A DNA stretch of 64,000 bases from Pseudoneurospora amorphoporcata. Lineage: Eukaryota; Ascomycota; Sordariomycetes; Sordariales; Sordariaceae. A model generated the notes under the pieces. That model was not told the origin of the DNA and did not search any database. It worked only from the letters and a program-made list of their open reading frames with translations. Positions 35,093 to 46,515 of the stretch are shown one piece after another (position 1 is the stretch's first letter; each line of letters starts with the position of its first letter). The DNA is taken from contig MU859220.1 of the NCBI GenBank assembly GCA_033297205.1, positions 17,857 through 81,856 of the forward strand. Direction: 5' to 3'. The position numbers and the translations under genes are program-made.

Positions 35093-37132
35093 TTACGAAG
35101 AAGGAACAGGAGGAACAGGAATGGGAAAAGGAAGGTGTCCAGCTCCCAGCAGACCTGTGAGCTCGAATAATATGGGAATCGTATCAACTGCTAGCCATCC
35201 GATACCTATTTTGTTCAGTCAGTGGAAGCTCATTAAAAAAGGCGGGTCGAGGTTAATCGTCGGGTGTAACGAGGGAACAGATAGAAAATGGGCAGTAAGT
35301 AGACTTACCAGCGTAAACAACCAACTTGGTCACCACCTCCACATCATACCTCACTCTCGGCCTCGTCAGCTTGGAGAAAATCTCCTTCTCTCCCAACTCA
35401 TCCCTCTGGCCCAGATACAACTCGGGCTCCTCCACAGCGGCCGATGAATTCTGGCTCAAGCTCCTGGTGCTCTCAACAACCACGTGCCCCTGGCCCATCT
35501 GTCTCTCATACTTTTCATAACCAGATGATTGCGCCTGGTCCACCACCACCGACGAAGCCTCCCCATCCGCACCGGCCTCCACCGCAGTATGAACCTCTCT
35601 CAGGCCAGATCCCTTCTCACTACTCAAACTCTCCCTCCTCTTCCTCTCGCGATACGCCAACGTCTCATAGGCATCCGCCGCGCTCTGCGGTCCAATACTA
35701 ACCGCGCGGCCGCGCCCCGGTCCACGAATACTGCGCATCATCCTGGGAATATCGCTGACCTTGGGAAGGACCTCGTCATCACGCAAGTTGAGCGGGACAT
35801 CTTTGTACTCGGTAGCGGGCATGAAGAAGCGGCGGGGGAGGGAAAGGCCATGGTTCTCGATGACGCGAAAGAGGTGGGGGAGGACCTTGAGGAGGGTAGG
35901 TTTCATTACTTGCCTCCAAGCAAAGATGATGAGGACGCCCAAGATCAAGCGGATGATGATGACGGGCCGGCCTAGGGCCGACAGGTCGAAGAGCGCGTTG
36001 GGCCCGTTGTAGATGTGGTCCCACCGCGACCGGGCAAAGTGCCAGGTGCCGAGTTCGAGGCCGAGGATGACGCCCGCGAAGGAGACCGAGTCGTCGAAGC
36101 AAGGGCAGTCGTCCGCCGGCTCGGGGTGGATGCGCACGAGGATGAGGATGGTGACGGCGAAGAGGATGGGCGCGAGGTAGCCGCTTGCGTAGAGCCAGAT
36201 TTGGAAGGAAGGGCCGTAGTAGAACTCGATGTAGGAGATGGCGGCGCCCATGACGGAGCCCATTATCACGTCGAGGAAGCCGTGCATGCCGCAGTACAAG
36301 CGGCCGAAGACGATGGAGAAGGCGTAGAAGTAGGCGAGCAACTCGAGCGCAAAGGTGGTGGAGGGGGAGTAGGTGTTGCTGTCGCTGTGCAAGACAAGGA
36401 TCGAGTAGACGGTTACGGAGACGGCGTTGGCCGAGTGGGTGGATGGGAACCCGTACTCGAGCGCGGCGGATCCGGACATGGTGATTCGATGGAGGGGAGG
36501 AGAGAGCGGTCGTGGGAGGGAGAGCATGTCTTTGACAAAGCCGGTCCAGAAGACGCCGGCGGCGAGGATGTGGACGAGGCTATCAAGCGTATGGCGGATT
36601 GTCAGTCAGCTTGGATGTTGACTTGTGGGGATCGCAACGGTTCCGTCATGATAGTGATGAGGGACATGACATAGACATACCCCTTGCCGAAGCCGGAGAA
36701 ACTGCACCAGAAGAGGACTGGTAGACCGATCATGAAGAAGGTGTGCGTTCCGAGGTTGGCCGTGATGGCAAAGTATCTATCCAACGCCGGTGTCCGCATC
36801 TTTTCCTGGAGCATGGCTAGGTATGGGGTTTCCCAGCGGATGAGAGGGAGCAGTCGCTGTCGTAACTTGTATCGCCATTCTGGAAGTGTTCTCTGGTCTT
36901 GTCACCATGGTCAGCTTGCGACCAAGATGTAGCTCGAGGCTATAGGAACGCTATATATATGTATATATATATATATATATAGGTAACCCAATGGAGACAC
37001 ACAATGATCCAAGCTCTTCAACCCCGCGTCGACGACGCCATTCTGCACGGGTTTCCCCTTGACGGTACACGGCGGGGCAGTGTTGTCGGACAGCTCTGCG
37101 CCGGAGCTGGAGCCATGGTGGTGTGAACCCAT
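35093..37132 (-). CDS. LCB3: Long-chain base-1-phosphate phosphatase (LCB3/YSR2-like), four exons
   Basis: Proposed CDS is complement(35093..35205, 35309..36579, 36681..36892, 37001..37132), 575 aa. It dephosphorylates dihydrosphingosine/phytosphingosine 1-phosphate in the ER, returning bases to ceramide synthesis. The three PAP2 phosphatase motifs are intact: K131DMLSLPRP139, PSTHS at 160-164 and R208LYCGMH214. Upstream, ETPYLAMLQEK, LDRYFAITANLGTHTFFM and FWCSFSGFGKGLVHILAAG match the Lcb3 N-terminus. About eight hydrophobic segments are seen. The last exon restores the family's hydrophobic end (VVYAGIGWLAVDTIPILFEL). Introns 2 and 3 are well defined (GTATGT/ATAG and GTAAGT/ATAG). The exon 1 donor is uncertain because GTGTGTGT allows several choices; only the one ending at 37001 keeps frame with the AGAACAC acceptor at 36892. 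That intron contains a TA microsatellite. Confidence 0.88.
36957..36980. repeat. TA microsatellite inside LCB3-like intron 1
   Basis: Alternating TA units, interrupted once by TG, lie in the proposed first intron. Confidence 0.9.
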
Positions 37133-37639
37133 TGAACAGGGTTGAAACTGTTGTTCTTTTCGTGTTGGTGTTCAAGTCGTAGTCATCAATGTCGATGCGA
37201 ATGTTGGTGTCAGCAACAGCAATAGCAAAGGTATAAAGTCGTGGACAAGTTCAGGACAAGTCAACAAATCCCAAACCACGGGGGTTTTGGACCCTTGCAA
37301 TTGATGGACCTCGACCTCGCTCAAATGGGAACTGGTTCCTGGTCTTTTGCGCTGCGACATCATGAAATTATTACCTAATTGCGGGTACTTTTAGCACTAA
37401 GCCCCGTCCCCTGAAGGAAGCTCTTTGCCTTATGTAAGCCTCTCGTACTAACAGATTGCAACCAACGAACTGGGCATTTCTATTAGTGCACCACCCTGTT
37501 CATTATCATTGCCTGCCGGGACAAGCTGGAGCTCCCTATCACTAACAATGACATACGCATCTCCCATCCAAAGGAGACACCACGTCCATTTTACAGACAC
37601 CCCGTCAAGACACTTTGTTTGCGACATTCACATGTCAAG
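37133..37639. promoter_or_regulatory. Divergent promoter region LCB3-like / ALG2
   Basis: The 507 bp separate the two start codons of genes pointing away from each other. No clear TATA box is seen. The region presumably carries both promoters; shared control is an inference. Confidence 0.5.
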
Positions 37640-39113
37640 ATGGCGGGCGTTGAAAAGACAATAGTCTTTCTCCATCCCGACCTGGGCATCGGCGGCGCAG
37701 AACGATTGGTTGTCGATGCTGCCGTAGGTCTTCAGAACCGTGGCCACAAGGTGGTCATCTTTACGAGCCATTGCGATCCCAGACACTGTTTTGATGAAGC
37801 TCGCGATGGTACTACTCCCCCTTTGCCCCTAGGGCCCATAACGAAACATGGCTGATGTGGTAACAAAAACAGGAACCCTCGACGTCCGCGTCCGCGGCAA
37901 CTCCCTAATTCCCCCCTCCCTCCTCGGCCGCTTCTCCATCCTCTGCGCCATCCTCCGCCAAATCCACCTCATCCTCCAAATAACCCTCCTAACCTCCGAA
38001 CTGCGCACCTTGAACCCCTCGGCCTTCTTCGTCGACCAACTCAGCGCCGGCCTGCCCCTCCTTAAACTCGTCGTGCCCAACTCCCCCATCTTCTTCTACT
38101 GCCACTTCCCCGACCTGCTCCTCGTCCAAGGTCGCCAGAAATGGTACAAACGTCTCTACCGCCTCCCCTTCGACATCTGGGAGGAATGGTCCATGGGTTT
38201 CGCCGATTCCATAGCCGTCAACTCGAGTTTCACCAAGGGGATCGTCTCCCGAACATGGCCCAGCTTGGCAAGCAAGCGCAGCTTGGAAGTCGTACACCCG
38301 TGCATCGACGTGCGGTCTACCTCCTCCTCCTCCTCCTCCTCCTCCTCCGCTGATAAAGACGAAGGGGTGTTGCCATGGACCAAAAACGGCATAATCCTCT
38401 CCATCAACCGTTTCGAGCGCAAAAAGGACATCGCCCTAGCCATCAAAGCCTTCGCCTCCCTTTCCCCTTCCCAGCGCGGAAAAGCCAAGTTGATAATAGC
38501 GGGGGGCTACGATAACCGCGTGCACGAGAACGTGTCATACCACACTGAGCTGGTGAACCTAGCCGAGGGCGCGCCCTTCCGCTTGAAAACCGCCACTGCG
38601 AAAACGGTGGTGTCAGCCTTGAACACCGGCTCAGACGTCGAGGTTCTCTTTTTGCTCTCGGTCCCTAACACCCTCAAGGAAATTCTTCTGCGGTCTGCGA
38701 AACTGTTGGTGTACACCCCCAGCAACGAACACTTTGGGATTGTCCCGCTCGAGGCTATGTTACGGGGCGTGCCTGTATTGGCGGCGAACAATGGGGGGCC
38801 GACGGAGACGGTGGTGGAGGGGGAGACGGGGTGGTTGAGGGATCCGGGACAAATAAAAGAGTGGGCGAAGGTCATGGATAAGGTTTTGAATGGAATGGGG
38901 GAGGAAGAACTCAAGAGGATGGGGAGGAGGGGCGTGGAGAGGGTTAGGGGCAAGTTTGCGGATACGCAGATGGCGGAGAGGTTGGAGGAGATTATTGAGA
39001 GGATGCCGAGGGGGGATAAGGCGGCGCAAAGCGGCTTGGTTGTGATGGTTGTTGGAGCGGTGGTGGCGGCTTTGGCGGGGGTTGTTAGTGCTGTGTATTT
39101 GAAGCTTTGGTGA
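37640..39113 (+). CDS. ALG2: Alpha-1,3/1,6-mannosyltransferase ALG2, two exons
   Basis: Proposed join is 37640..37808 and 37873..39113, 469 aa; the 64-nt intron (GTACTA/ACAG) joins DEARDG to TLDVRVRG in frame. Alg2 adds the second and third mannoses to Man1GlcNAc2-PP-dolichol on the cytosolic face of the ER in N-glycan precursor synthesis. The N-terminus shows the GT4 fold start VFLHPDLGIGGAERLVVDAA. The family segments FYCHFPDLLL, KWYKRLYRLPFD and ADSIAVNSSFTKGI follow. The donor-binding half has INRFERKKDIALAIKAF and the EX7E region NEHFGIVPLEAML, then GVPVLAANNGGPTETV. A hydrophobic C-terminal helix (VVMVVGAVVAALAGVVSAVY) would anchor it. Length is normal for fungal Alg2. ATG 37640 (MAGVEKT, in AAGATGG) is preferred over an upstream non-ATG frame. 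A run of TCC codons (polyserine) sits near residue 210. Confidence 0.95.
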
Positions 39114-39639
39114 GCTTGGTGTTTTGAATATCATGTGTTCATAATATGTATAGACTATAGGCGATGGGTTGTATGTATAGAATATCCTTGGGGTCCGTGG
39201 ACTCAGGTCGGCAGAATAAATATCGCTATTACTACCTTACCTAATCTGCGTTCCAAGTTAAGTTAAAACCCGCTAACGTTCAGTGGTAGACGTAAGGCCA
39301 ACAGCCATGCTCGTTTGGACTGAGGATAAGGTAACCGATTGAGATGATGTGATACTCTATACCATATAACCCCTCCAGCGCAGCTGCTTTACCAACTCAT
39401 TCATCTCTTTAAAACACGGATCATATGTATACATACCCCCGCTAGCCTCGACCCTGTCATCTTCTTTCCTCTCTATCATATCTTGTTTTTCCCTCAGTAA
39501 AAAACATATGACTACAACACTACTACGGTACTACCCAAGCACTGCATTCACCATGGTCCATAGTCTATAGTCCATACCCAACTCGCTCAAACTCATACCC
39601 AGATAATATTATTGCCCGTCCACTGATCTTGATTAAGCC
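39114..39639. other. Intergenic region
   Basis: Downstream of ALG2; no gene seen. Confidence 0.5.
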
Positions 39640-39679
39640 TCACTGTCTCTTCTCCCTCTCATCCCGAGCCCGACGCCGA

Positions 39680-40615
39680 CCCTCAGCCTGCTCGTGAGCT
39701 TCAATCAAACCTTGGTTCTGAGCCCGAGCCCGAGCTTGAGCTTGAATCTGGGCCTCCTCTTGACTTTGAGCATCATGAGCTTGAGCTTGAGCTTGAGCCT
39801 GCTGCTCCTGAGCTTGAATCTGAGGCCGAAGCAGAGCCCGACGCGCAGTCTGAGCTTCAATCAGACCTTGGTTGCGAGCCCGAGCCTGAGCTTGAGCTTG
39901 GATCTTCTGGTGGGCTTGATTTTGACCCTGACCCTGAGCCTCTTGTTTCTGATGAGGCTCAATCCAAACCTGGGCTTGAATCCGAGCCTGCCTCTGAGCT
40001 TCAATCCGAGCTTGAGCCTGGGCTTGAAGCCGCCGCGCCTGAGCCTGAGCTTGAATCTGGTGGGCTTGGATTCGAGCTTCTATTTGAGCCTGAGCCTGAG
40101 CCTGCCTCTGGTTTGCAATCTGAATCCGAGTTTCAATCTGAGCCTGAGCCTGAGCCTGAGCTTCAATCTGAGCCTGGGCTTGAATCTGCTGGGCTTGAAT
40201 TCGAGTTTCAATCTGAGCCTGAGCCTGAGCCTGCTCCTGGGCTTCCATCTGAGCTTGAACCTGAGACCGAAGCAGAGCCCGACGCGCAGTCTGAGCTTGA
40301 GCCTATCTCCTCCGAGCCTGCTCCTGAGCCTGCGTTTGAGCTTCAATCAGACTTTGATTGCGAGCCCGAGCCCGAGCTTGAGCTTGAATCTGGCGGGCTT
40401 GATTTTGAGCTTGAATCTGGTGGGCTTGGATTCGAGCTTCTATCTGAGCATGAGCTTGAGCCTGCTCCTGAGCTTCAATCTGAGCTTGGATCTGAGCTTG
40501 ATTTTGATCCTGCTCCTGGGCTTCAATCTGAGCTTCACTCTGAGCTTGATTTTGATCCTGAGCCTGAGCTTGAATCTGAGCCTGCTCCTGAGCTGCTGGA
40601 ATCTGATCATGACTG
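39680..40615. repeat. Hexanucleotide-based minisatellite (GAGCCT/GAGCTT)
   Basis: About 0.9 kb consists of variants of GAGCCTGAGCTTGAG with longer, higher-order units containing TTCAATC and GGGCTTGAATC. The unit is a multiple of 3, so long frames stay open on both strands: Gln/Ala (minus), Ser/Leu and Glu/Pro (plus). The distal minus-strand portion (39640-40302) continues the Gln/Ala frame beyond the TAG at 40303-40305. Confidence 0.9.
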
Positions 40616-42444
40616 TAGCCCTCGCCGTAACCGTAGCCCTCACCATAGCCCTGACCCTCACTGTAACCCAGACCGTAACTCTCACCGTAACTCTGACCGT
40701 GACCAGGCCTGGGACTTGGAAGTTAGCCTGACCCCAAGCCTAGATTTAAACTTGGATCTGAGCCTGGATCTGCGTCTTCCGCCACCCGTCGCCAATCCCT
40801 CGCGTCATCGTCCTACCTCAACACGCCAGCAAGTCGACCGAGCATTATGATATCTTCTGCTTCTCCTCCGCCACCGGTTCTCTGGTCAATACTGGGGTTC
40901 CAATTCGCGGGTGCTCCATTGAAGCTCTGGTGTGCACTTGGTGGTCCACTTCCGCTTCCGCTACCACTTGCGGCTGCGTGTTGCCCGTATGTGGGGAGAG
41001 GGACGAAACTCGTTGATGTGTATGGTCTTTGTCCCTGTGGTTGCTGTTGTTGTTGTTGTTGTTGTTGTTGCTGAGGTTGCTGTGGATATTGTTGATGCTG
41101 TGATGGTAGAGGTAACTGTTGCTGCTGTACGGGCGCAGGAGGAGAAGGCACGCTCTGGCCCGGGCCTTGGCCATGACCTTGACCTTTTTGTTGACCTTGC
41201 TGCTGCTGCTTCTCCAGCTTCTGCTGCTGCTTCTCCAGCTTCTGCTGCTGCTTCTCCAGCCTCTGCTGCTGCCGTTTCCTTTGACGCGCCAAACGATACC
41301 GTTCCTTAGCAGCCGCTTGCTTAGCCTTGGCCCTTTCCTCAGCTATAATCGCAGCCTGCCGTTTAGCTTCAGCTTCCCTTGCGGCTCTTTCGATTTCCCA
41401 TCGGTTCTTCCAGAGATTTCTGGGATCGGGGCCTTGACGTCTCCTCTTGGGATTTTGCTGCTCCTGCTCCTGAGCCTGACTTTCGCCTGCATTACCGAGT
41501 TGAACATGACCGTTTCCTGTTACCGGACCCGGAACCAGTGCCGGTGCCGCAACATTTGCAGTTCCATTTCCACTCGCCGTTGCTGTTCCAGACGGCGCCC
41601 CAGCCCCCGAAGGCCCGGTCCCCGTTTCAACCACACTTTCATCATCACTCTCACTCTCACTTTCTGACGACTCTCCCCTCTCTCTCGTTCCCGCTCCCGC
41701 TCCCGATCCCGCTCCCTGCCCATTTACATCCCCATTCCCACCTTCTGCCCGTTCAGCACCCTCCCCATCCCCTCCCCCCCTCAAATTCAAATCCCCATTC
41801 CCATTCCCATTCCCACTACCCCTCCCCCACCTTTCCCTAGCCTTCTCACTCCCCCTCAGCCCCCCCGCGCCCCTGGCTCTAGTCCAATCCTCCACATCCA
41901 ACTCCCTGTTTCGTTCCCTCCACCCCGTCAGCGCCCTCTTGACCGTAACCCCGCTCACAACGCCCTTTCCGTTCTTGCCCGGAATCAGTCCCAGTCCCGC
42001 AGCAACGGGTACATCCTTCCACTTGACCTCCCCCCGCCCACCATTGCGGTCCAGCCAGGCTTCAATGACCTCGACGTGCCTCTCGGTGAGTTTCCGCTTC
42101 CTGCCGCGGGTTTCTTCCCTGGGATTGCTGATGATCTCGGCAATCTTGGCGTTTTCTTCTTCCTCCTCGAGCGCGGCGGCGGTCTCCGCGTCGAGGAGGG
42201 CGCGTTCGGCTTGGGTTAGTAGCGAGTGGTGGTGGTCGGCGGCTGAGTTGTTGTTGTTGTTGTTGTTGGGGGAGATGTCGGAGAGGACGCGGTAGCCGGT
42301 GGTGCGGGAGACGGAGAAGAGGCGGAAGATGTCGTTGTTGGAGACGGTGCCGGGGGGGAACTGGTGACGAGTCCGCAAAAAGCGGAGGAGCTTGAAGGCG
42401 CCGATTATTTGCAGTTTGGTGGTGGGTGTTACGTGAGGGGCCAT
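40303..42444 (-). CDS. Helix-turn-helix protein with Gln-rich tail (two exons proposed)
   Basis: The main exon runs from ATG 42444 (MAPHVTPTTK) to 40817; an in-frame ATG at 42606 also exists. Residues about 8-55 (KLQIIGAFKLLRFL through SVSRTTGYRVLSD) form a first HTH. Residues about 113-176 (RGRKRKLTERHVEVIEAWL, then WKDVPVAAGL and VSGVTVKRALTGW) resemble the DNA-binding half of Tc1-like transposases. A Lys/Arg/Gln coiled stretch carries three tandem LEKQQQK units. I propose a 108-nt intron 40709-40816 with GTAGGA donor, GGCTAAC branch site and CCCAG acceptor. It replaces an immediate TAG after GVLR with an extension of Gly-Tyr repeats (YGEGYGYGEGY) and Gln/Ala repeats, ending at TAG 40303; 677 aa in total. 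Without splicing the protein ends at 40813 (543 aa). A nuclear, DNA-binding role is inferred; the target is unknown. Confidence 0.7.
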
Positions 42445-42863
42445 TGTTTTTTTTTTTGCGCTGTTTTGGGACCGTTTGTGACCATAGGGATGATGCCCCC
42501 CCAAATAAAAGGTTGTTTGGACGAAAAAGATGGAACTGAGAGGTTCGGACACGGTAGGAATTAGCGGGTTTTGTTGTTGAGGTGTGCCAAGACGCCCTTG
42601 TGGCATGGTTTATGCGGTGTCGGTTAATTTGTCTCACGTGCATTGATAATCAGGGTTAGGGATATGGGGCTGGTCGGTGTTTTTGATTACGTCTTTGCTG
42701 CTAGAACGCAAGGCTGGCTAGAATAACTAATACAGAATAAGAAAAGTCATTGATGGGTGATATTCCTCCCTTGCTCCGGACCATCTAGGTAGCAACCTGT
42801 AAGCTCCAAGAAATCAAAATCCTAAGAAGCGAGGAGGAAAACAAAGTAAAGAAAGAGCTTCGG
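42445..42863. other. Intergenic region upstream of the HTH gene
   Basis: The 3' end of the vWFA gene and the leader of the HTH gene face it. A short poly-A/T run lies next to the HTH start. Nothing else is seen. Confidence 0.5.
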
Positions 42864-43859
42864 CTACTTGTTGTTCCCCCTGGTGTCCTTGCTATCCGCC
42901 TTCCGACGATCAAGCCGCCTGACGACACTCCCCAACACAACCTTGAGCAGCTTTTCTCCCTCCAACTGCCTCGCTCGAGTATCTCCATCATCCCACGTCA
43001 CCGTATCGACCATATCCCTCTCGTCAACCAGATTATCATCCAGGTCCGCCAAGGCCTCCTTGGCTCTCTGGTCATTTCCCACTTGAAAGAACTGAATGCC
43101 GATTTGATGGTACGGTGCCTTGACGTCCTCCAACCTCTTGATGCATAGTTTGATGCTCGGCTCGGGATCGTCACTGGGCTCCCCGTCCGTAATCACAATC
43201 AGATTCATCGGCTTTACGCCCGTCTTCTCGGGGTCCCAGCTAGCCCGGAGATTGCCGTGACGATCCGTGGAACCATCCGTGTATTTGTCCAGGTACGGTT
43301 TCAAAATGTCCCAGAGCCGCTTCCCTGTGAAGGTAGCTCCCTCGGGTTGTTTAACCTTTTCGAAGGCCTTGTTGACGTCGGCCGCCGACTTGAGATTCTT
43401 GTGGCTCTCGGCGTGGTTCAAAAAGTAAATGTCGACGCCGTCCTTATCGTGAGCGACACAGATGGGCGCGATGGCGGCAATGGCAGCCCTAGCTTCATCC
43501 CACCGGTCGCCTGTCATGGAAGTGCTGTCGTCGATAAGAAAGACCGTGTCGAAGAGGGAGAGGAAGGCGTAGGGGTCGTCTTCGTCCGTGACGACTTTCC
43601 CGTCAAAGGTCACACGCCGGTAGGTGGTGGCGGCGCCGGCGGGGATGGAGCTGGATGCTCCGGGCTTGCCTGACATGGCTTCATTGTACGAGGGCGGGGC
43701 TGCCTCGGAGCCGGCAAAAGGATTGTTGGAGGCGAGGGCTTCGTGGGCGGGGCTGATGGGTTCGGGCATTTGACCCTGGTTCCTGATGTCGGAATTGACC
43801 TTTTTCGAGCTGCCAAACACCTTTCTGGCCAATCTCGAAACGGAATTGCTCGACGACAT
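42864..43859 (-). CDS. von Willebrand factor A-domain protein, 331 aa
   Basis: A single exon from ATG 43859. The vWFA domain covers about residues 100-310. The MIDAS metal site is complete in its first motif, D110-x-S112-x-S114 in FLIDDSTSM, with a later Thr/Asp pair in ATFTGKRLWD and NLIVITDGEPSDDP. The N-terminal 95 residues look disordered and hold two short peptide motifs, NPF (46-48 region) and PPSY (55-58), which in other proteins bind EH domains and WW domains of Rsp5-type ubiquitin ligases. Fungal cytosolic vWFA proteins of this type are widespread but their function is mostly undefined. There is no signal peptide or membrane helix. The motif-partner idea is inference. Confidence 0.9.
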   Translation of the reverse strand: MSSSNSVSRLARKVFGSSKKVNSDIRNQGQMPEPISPAHEALASNNPFAGSEAAPPSYNEAMSGKPGASSSIPAGAATTYRRVTFDGKVVTDEDDPYAFLSLFDTVFLIDDSTSMTGDRWDEARAAIAAIAPICVAHDKDGVDIYFLNHAESHKNLKSAADVNKAFEKVKQPEGATFTGKRLWDILKPYLDKYTDGSTDRHGNLRASWDPEKTGVKPMNLIVITDGEPSDDPEPSIKLCIKRLEDVKAPYHQIGIQFFQVGNDQRAKEALADLDDNLVDERDMVDTVTWDDGDTRARQLEGEKLLKVVLGSVVRRLDRRKADSKDTRGNNK

Positions 43860-46515
43860 GATTGGGGTAGTCGAATGAAGCTTGGTTTGTGGCGGCCTGC
43901 TGATGATGATTTGGGGAGTTGTTGCTGGGGGAAAAACTGTCGAGGTCTCCAGTGTTATTTTAATGGACCTTCTTTTTCCTGCAGCTTACCTACAGGTAGC
44001 TGTTTCTTTGTGCTTGCGTACTAAGGTACTTGGCATCTGCAAATTACCTTGGGTAACCGCCACCGCTGTTTGCGCTTAGGGATGAAATGATATAGTGGAT
44101 TGTAAGGGATGCGGTACCTATGCGCTGGCTTCAACCGTGGCTAAACTCGATAACCGGGTTCCAAGCTGACGTCCCTCTTATAGAGGCAATAATTACCTCT
44201 ACTAACAGATGTCCCCGCCATCATGCGGGGTCAAGTTGCCTTTCCAAAAGCCCCGGAGGCTTGTGCCATGTAATATTTCAACAAAGAGGCTCGTTTTTAC
44301 ATTGCAGTGAGCGCGTTGTCAGGGCGTTTAATGCGGAAAGAAGATGAAAGAGATGCAAGAGATGTTGGGTGTAACTTTTGCGGCAGTGCTGTTGGTACCT
44401 TAACCGGGGCGAATCACGGGTCACTTACCGTTTGGGCTAGCTCCACAATTTCTGGGGAATGACCCACTGGGAGTTCACCGGAAGCCCTCAAGGGCGAAGC
44501 CTTGCACAGCCCCCACGGCAGTTACTGCCATGTTTTCCAAACATCTCAGCCTCCAAAGTTTGTTTCCCGTGCAACCTCAAAGAACCAATTTGCCTGAAGC
44601 ATTCATCGCCATGGTGCCTGAGGCTTGGTCTTTCTAGATGCGGCCTTGGGGGCATGGGCTTCTCTGAACACAGGTTGTCCTCAGCCCCAATAGCCACGTG
44701 TCCATGGTGACTTGTTCCGAGTCAGCAGTGCCCATAGCCTGATAGGTCTGCAAGTGTTGAGAGACTTACAAAGGTACCTTACAGACAGCTGTCAGCCTGT
44801 CAGCCTGACGGGCGAGCTGGAACCAGAAGACGAGACTCGGAAGACATTGTTCCAACGACTCGGAAGGAGGGTGGCCAGGACTTTAAATACACAAAGTCAC
44901 GGCAGGAGGGCGCCCGGTCAAGGGTAGGATGAGGCTCTCACCCTCAAAGGCTGTTCAAAAGCTTGGCAAGAGATCATCATCAAGAGCCTCACTGTGCCTC
45001 AGCCCTACGACGGTTCTTTGGCCCACCCGAAGAGCAAGGGGACAGATTTGGGTAACAACATCCATACGGCCTCCCCTCCCTCTTGGCGAACATCGACTCA
45101 GGTCACTCTTCCTTCGACGTCCTTTGCCCAGCAGACTAGCCTTTATAGACTTTTTTTCGCAACCCGTCCCCCCCAGAGAGAGTGCCCGAGCGATCCGATG
45201 TCGGTTTCAAAAATAGGACGTCCAACATTGCTCCAATCTGCGAGAATGTCGGTGAGGATTAGGGGACCTTCGCCATGTCCACTGATCCGAACGACGAACA
45301 GCGACGGCGACAGCGACGGCGACGTGAGTGGCTATCACGAGCTGGGACATGACGAACTGCTCCGCATGTTTCCGGACGACCAAGACGACCGTTGTAACCC
45401 CTGATCTTCTCTGCAGGGGTTCCCCATTCTTGATCCGGACCACCCGGTTGGGGATCCATGCACATCGTGACTTGAGGGCTGAGGTCTACAGAGATGGGGA
45501 CAAAGGTAACACAGAGATATCGTTACCATTAGAACCGTACAAACCCTAAAGGGCCGCTTGACCTGGCTCTCTCTGTATCCATGGCATCGCATATCTGTTA
45601 GACATTTATAGGGAAACCTTGACCCTTTTACTTGCAACTTCAACATCAGCGAGGTACACAGCAAATGGATCTCATGGAAATCTTTCTCCCACTTCTACAT
45701 GTACCGCCATTGAACCTCTTGAACTCCCTCTCCCCCGTGTGCCGTGTGCCGTGACCCCGCCGTCGACACCGAGTTGTCCGTGGGTTGCGGAAGGACGATA
45801 CGGGATTTAGGAATACAGTAAGAACCCTTGCAGCTGCAAATAATTCCGGCAGCCCAAAATCGTTGCAAAAGGGGGAGTTTGCAGAAAAAGGTGCTGGTGC
45901 ACAGACCACATCTAAGCCTTCTAGCCACTGCCATCTGGGGTAGCTGTCCCCCCGGTATAAGGGTATAAGTGTCCTCTCCCATCAAAATCAGACCCCTGTT
46001 TTTGCAAATCCGGGCCATCAGCGTTTCAAATAGCAATTCGCAGTCTTCACCAACAGAGGGAATAGCAAAAGGGGGTGTTGGCAACTGCAGGGGTTCTTAC
46101 TGTTTGGCATGATGTTTCTCCATTCCTTCACCTCTACCACCTCCTGAATGGACACTGGACAACAATGACCCCCAACCCTTGTTCGGGGAACACGGCGTCA
46201 TCGACAACAGATCGTAACTACCATCTTGAGACAACTATGGAAACAATGTGGGGTGTTTTGGTACGGCCATTGTCCTTTTTGGAAAGATGTGATTGGATGA
46301 CCCCTCCCGTTCAGGTTTCAAGGTCCCGCGGGGTAGCTCAGCCCAACCTAGTACCTAGACTAGAGGTACTGTACTACTGTACCTTCACTTGACTCGACCG
46401 GTGAATGAATTCCTTTTATTCTTCCCGTTCGCTCTTCGCTTTTGGTTCTACTTCCTCAACTCTTCACTCTCCCAATCATCGCATCACAAGACCTGGAGAA
46501 GCAGTGTCTTTCACA
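43860..46515. other. Long intergenic region with a MITE-like element
   Basis: This 2.7-kb stretch separates the vWFA gene and the aminotransferase gene. It contains the inverted-repeat element at 45815-46103 and a GACGGCGACA short repeat near 45300-45323. ORFs are short and not convincing. Confidence 0.5.
45815..46103. mobile_element. MITE-like element with ~23-bp terminal inverted repeats
   Basis: The left end ACAGTAAGAACCCTTGCAG and the right end (inverse of CTGCAGGGGTTCTTACTGT) are inverted copies of each other. The match extends to about 23 bases with two mismatches, both C/T transitions. The element is 289 bp. Flanks are TA-like on the left (GAATA) and TT on the right, so a TA target duplication may have decayed. 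One minus-strand frame (TPPFAIPSVGEDCELLFE) is open across most of it but encodes nothing I recognise. It may be a non-autonomous DNA transposon. Confidence 0.65.

Noticed and set aside
39694..40850. Plus-strand ORFs of 345 and 245 codons
   Set aside because: They are the Ser/Leu and Glu/Pro frames of the hexanucleotide repeat. The minus-strand frame has intron and gene context, so these are treated as shadows.
45198..45470. Possible two-exon 59-aa gene (GTGAGT donor at 45324, CTGCAG acceptor at 45416)
   Set aside because: Splice sites are good but the product is very short and unrecognised, with a repetitive GACGGCGACA exon end. Not strong enough to list.
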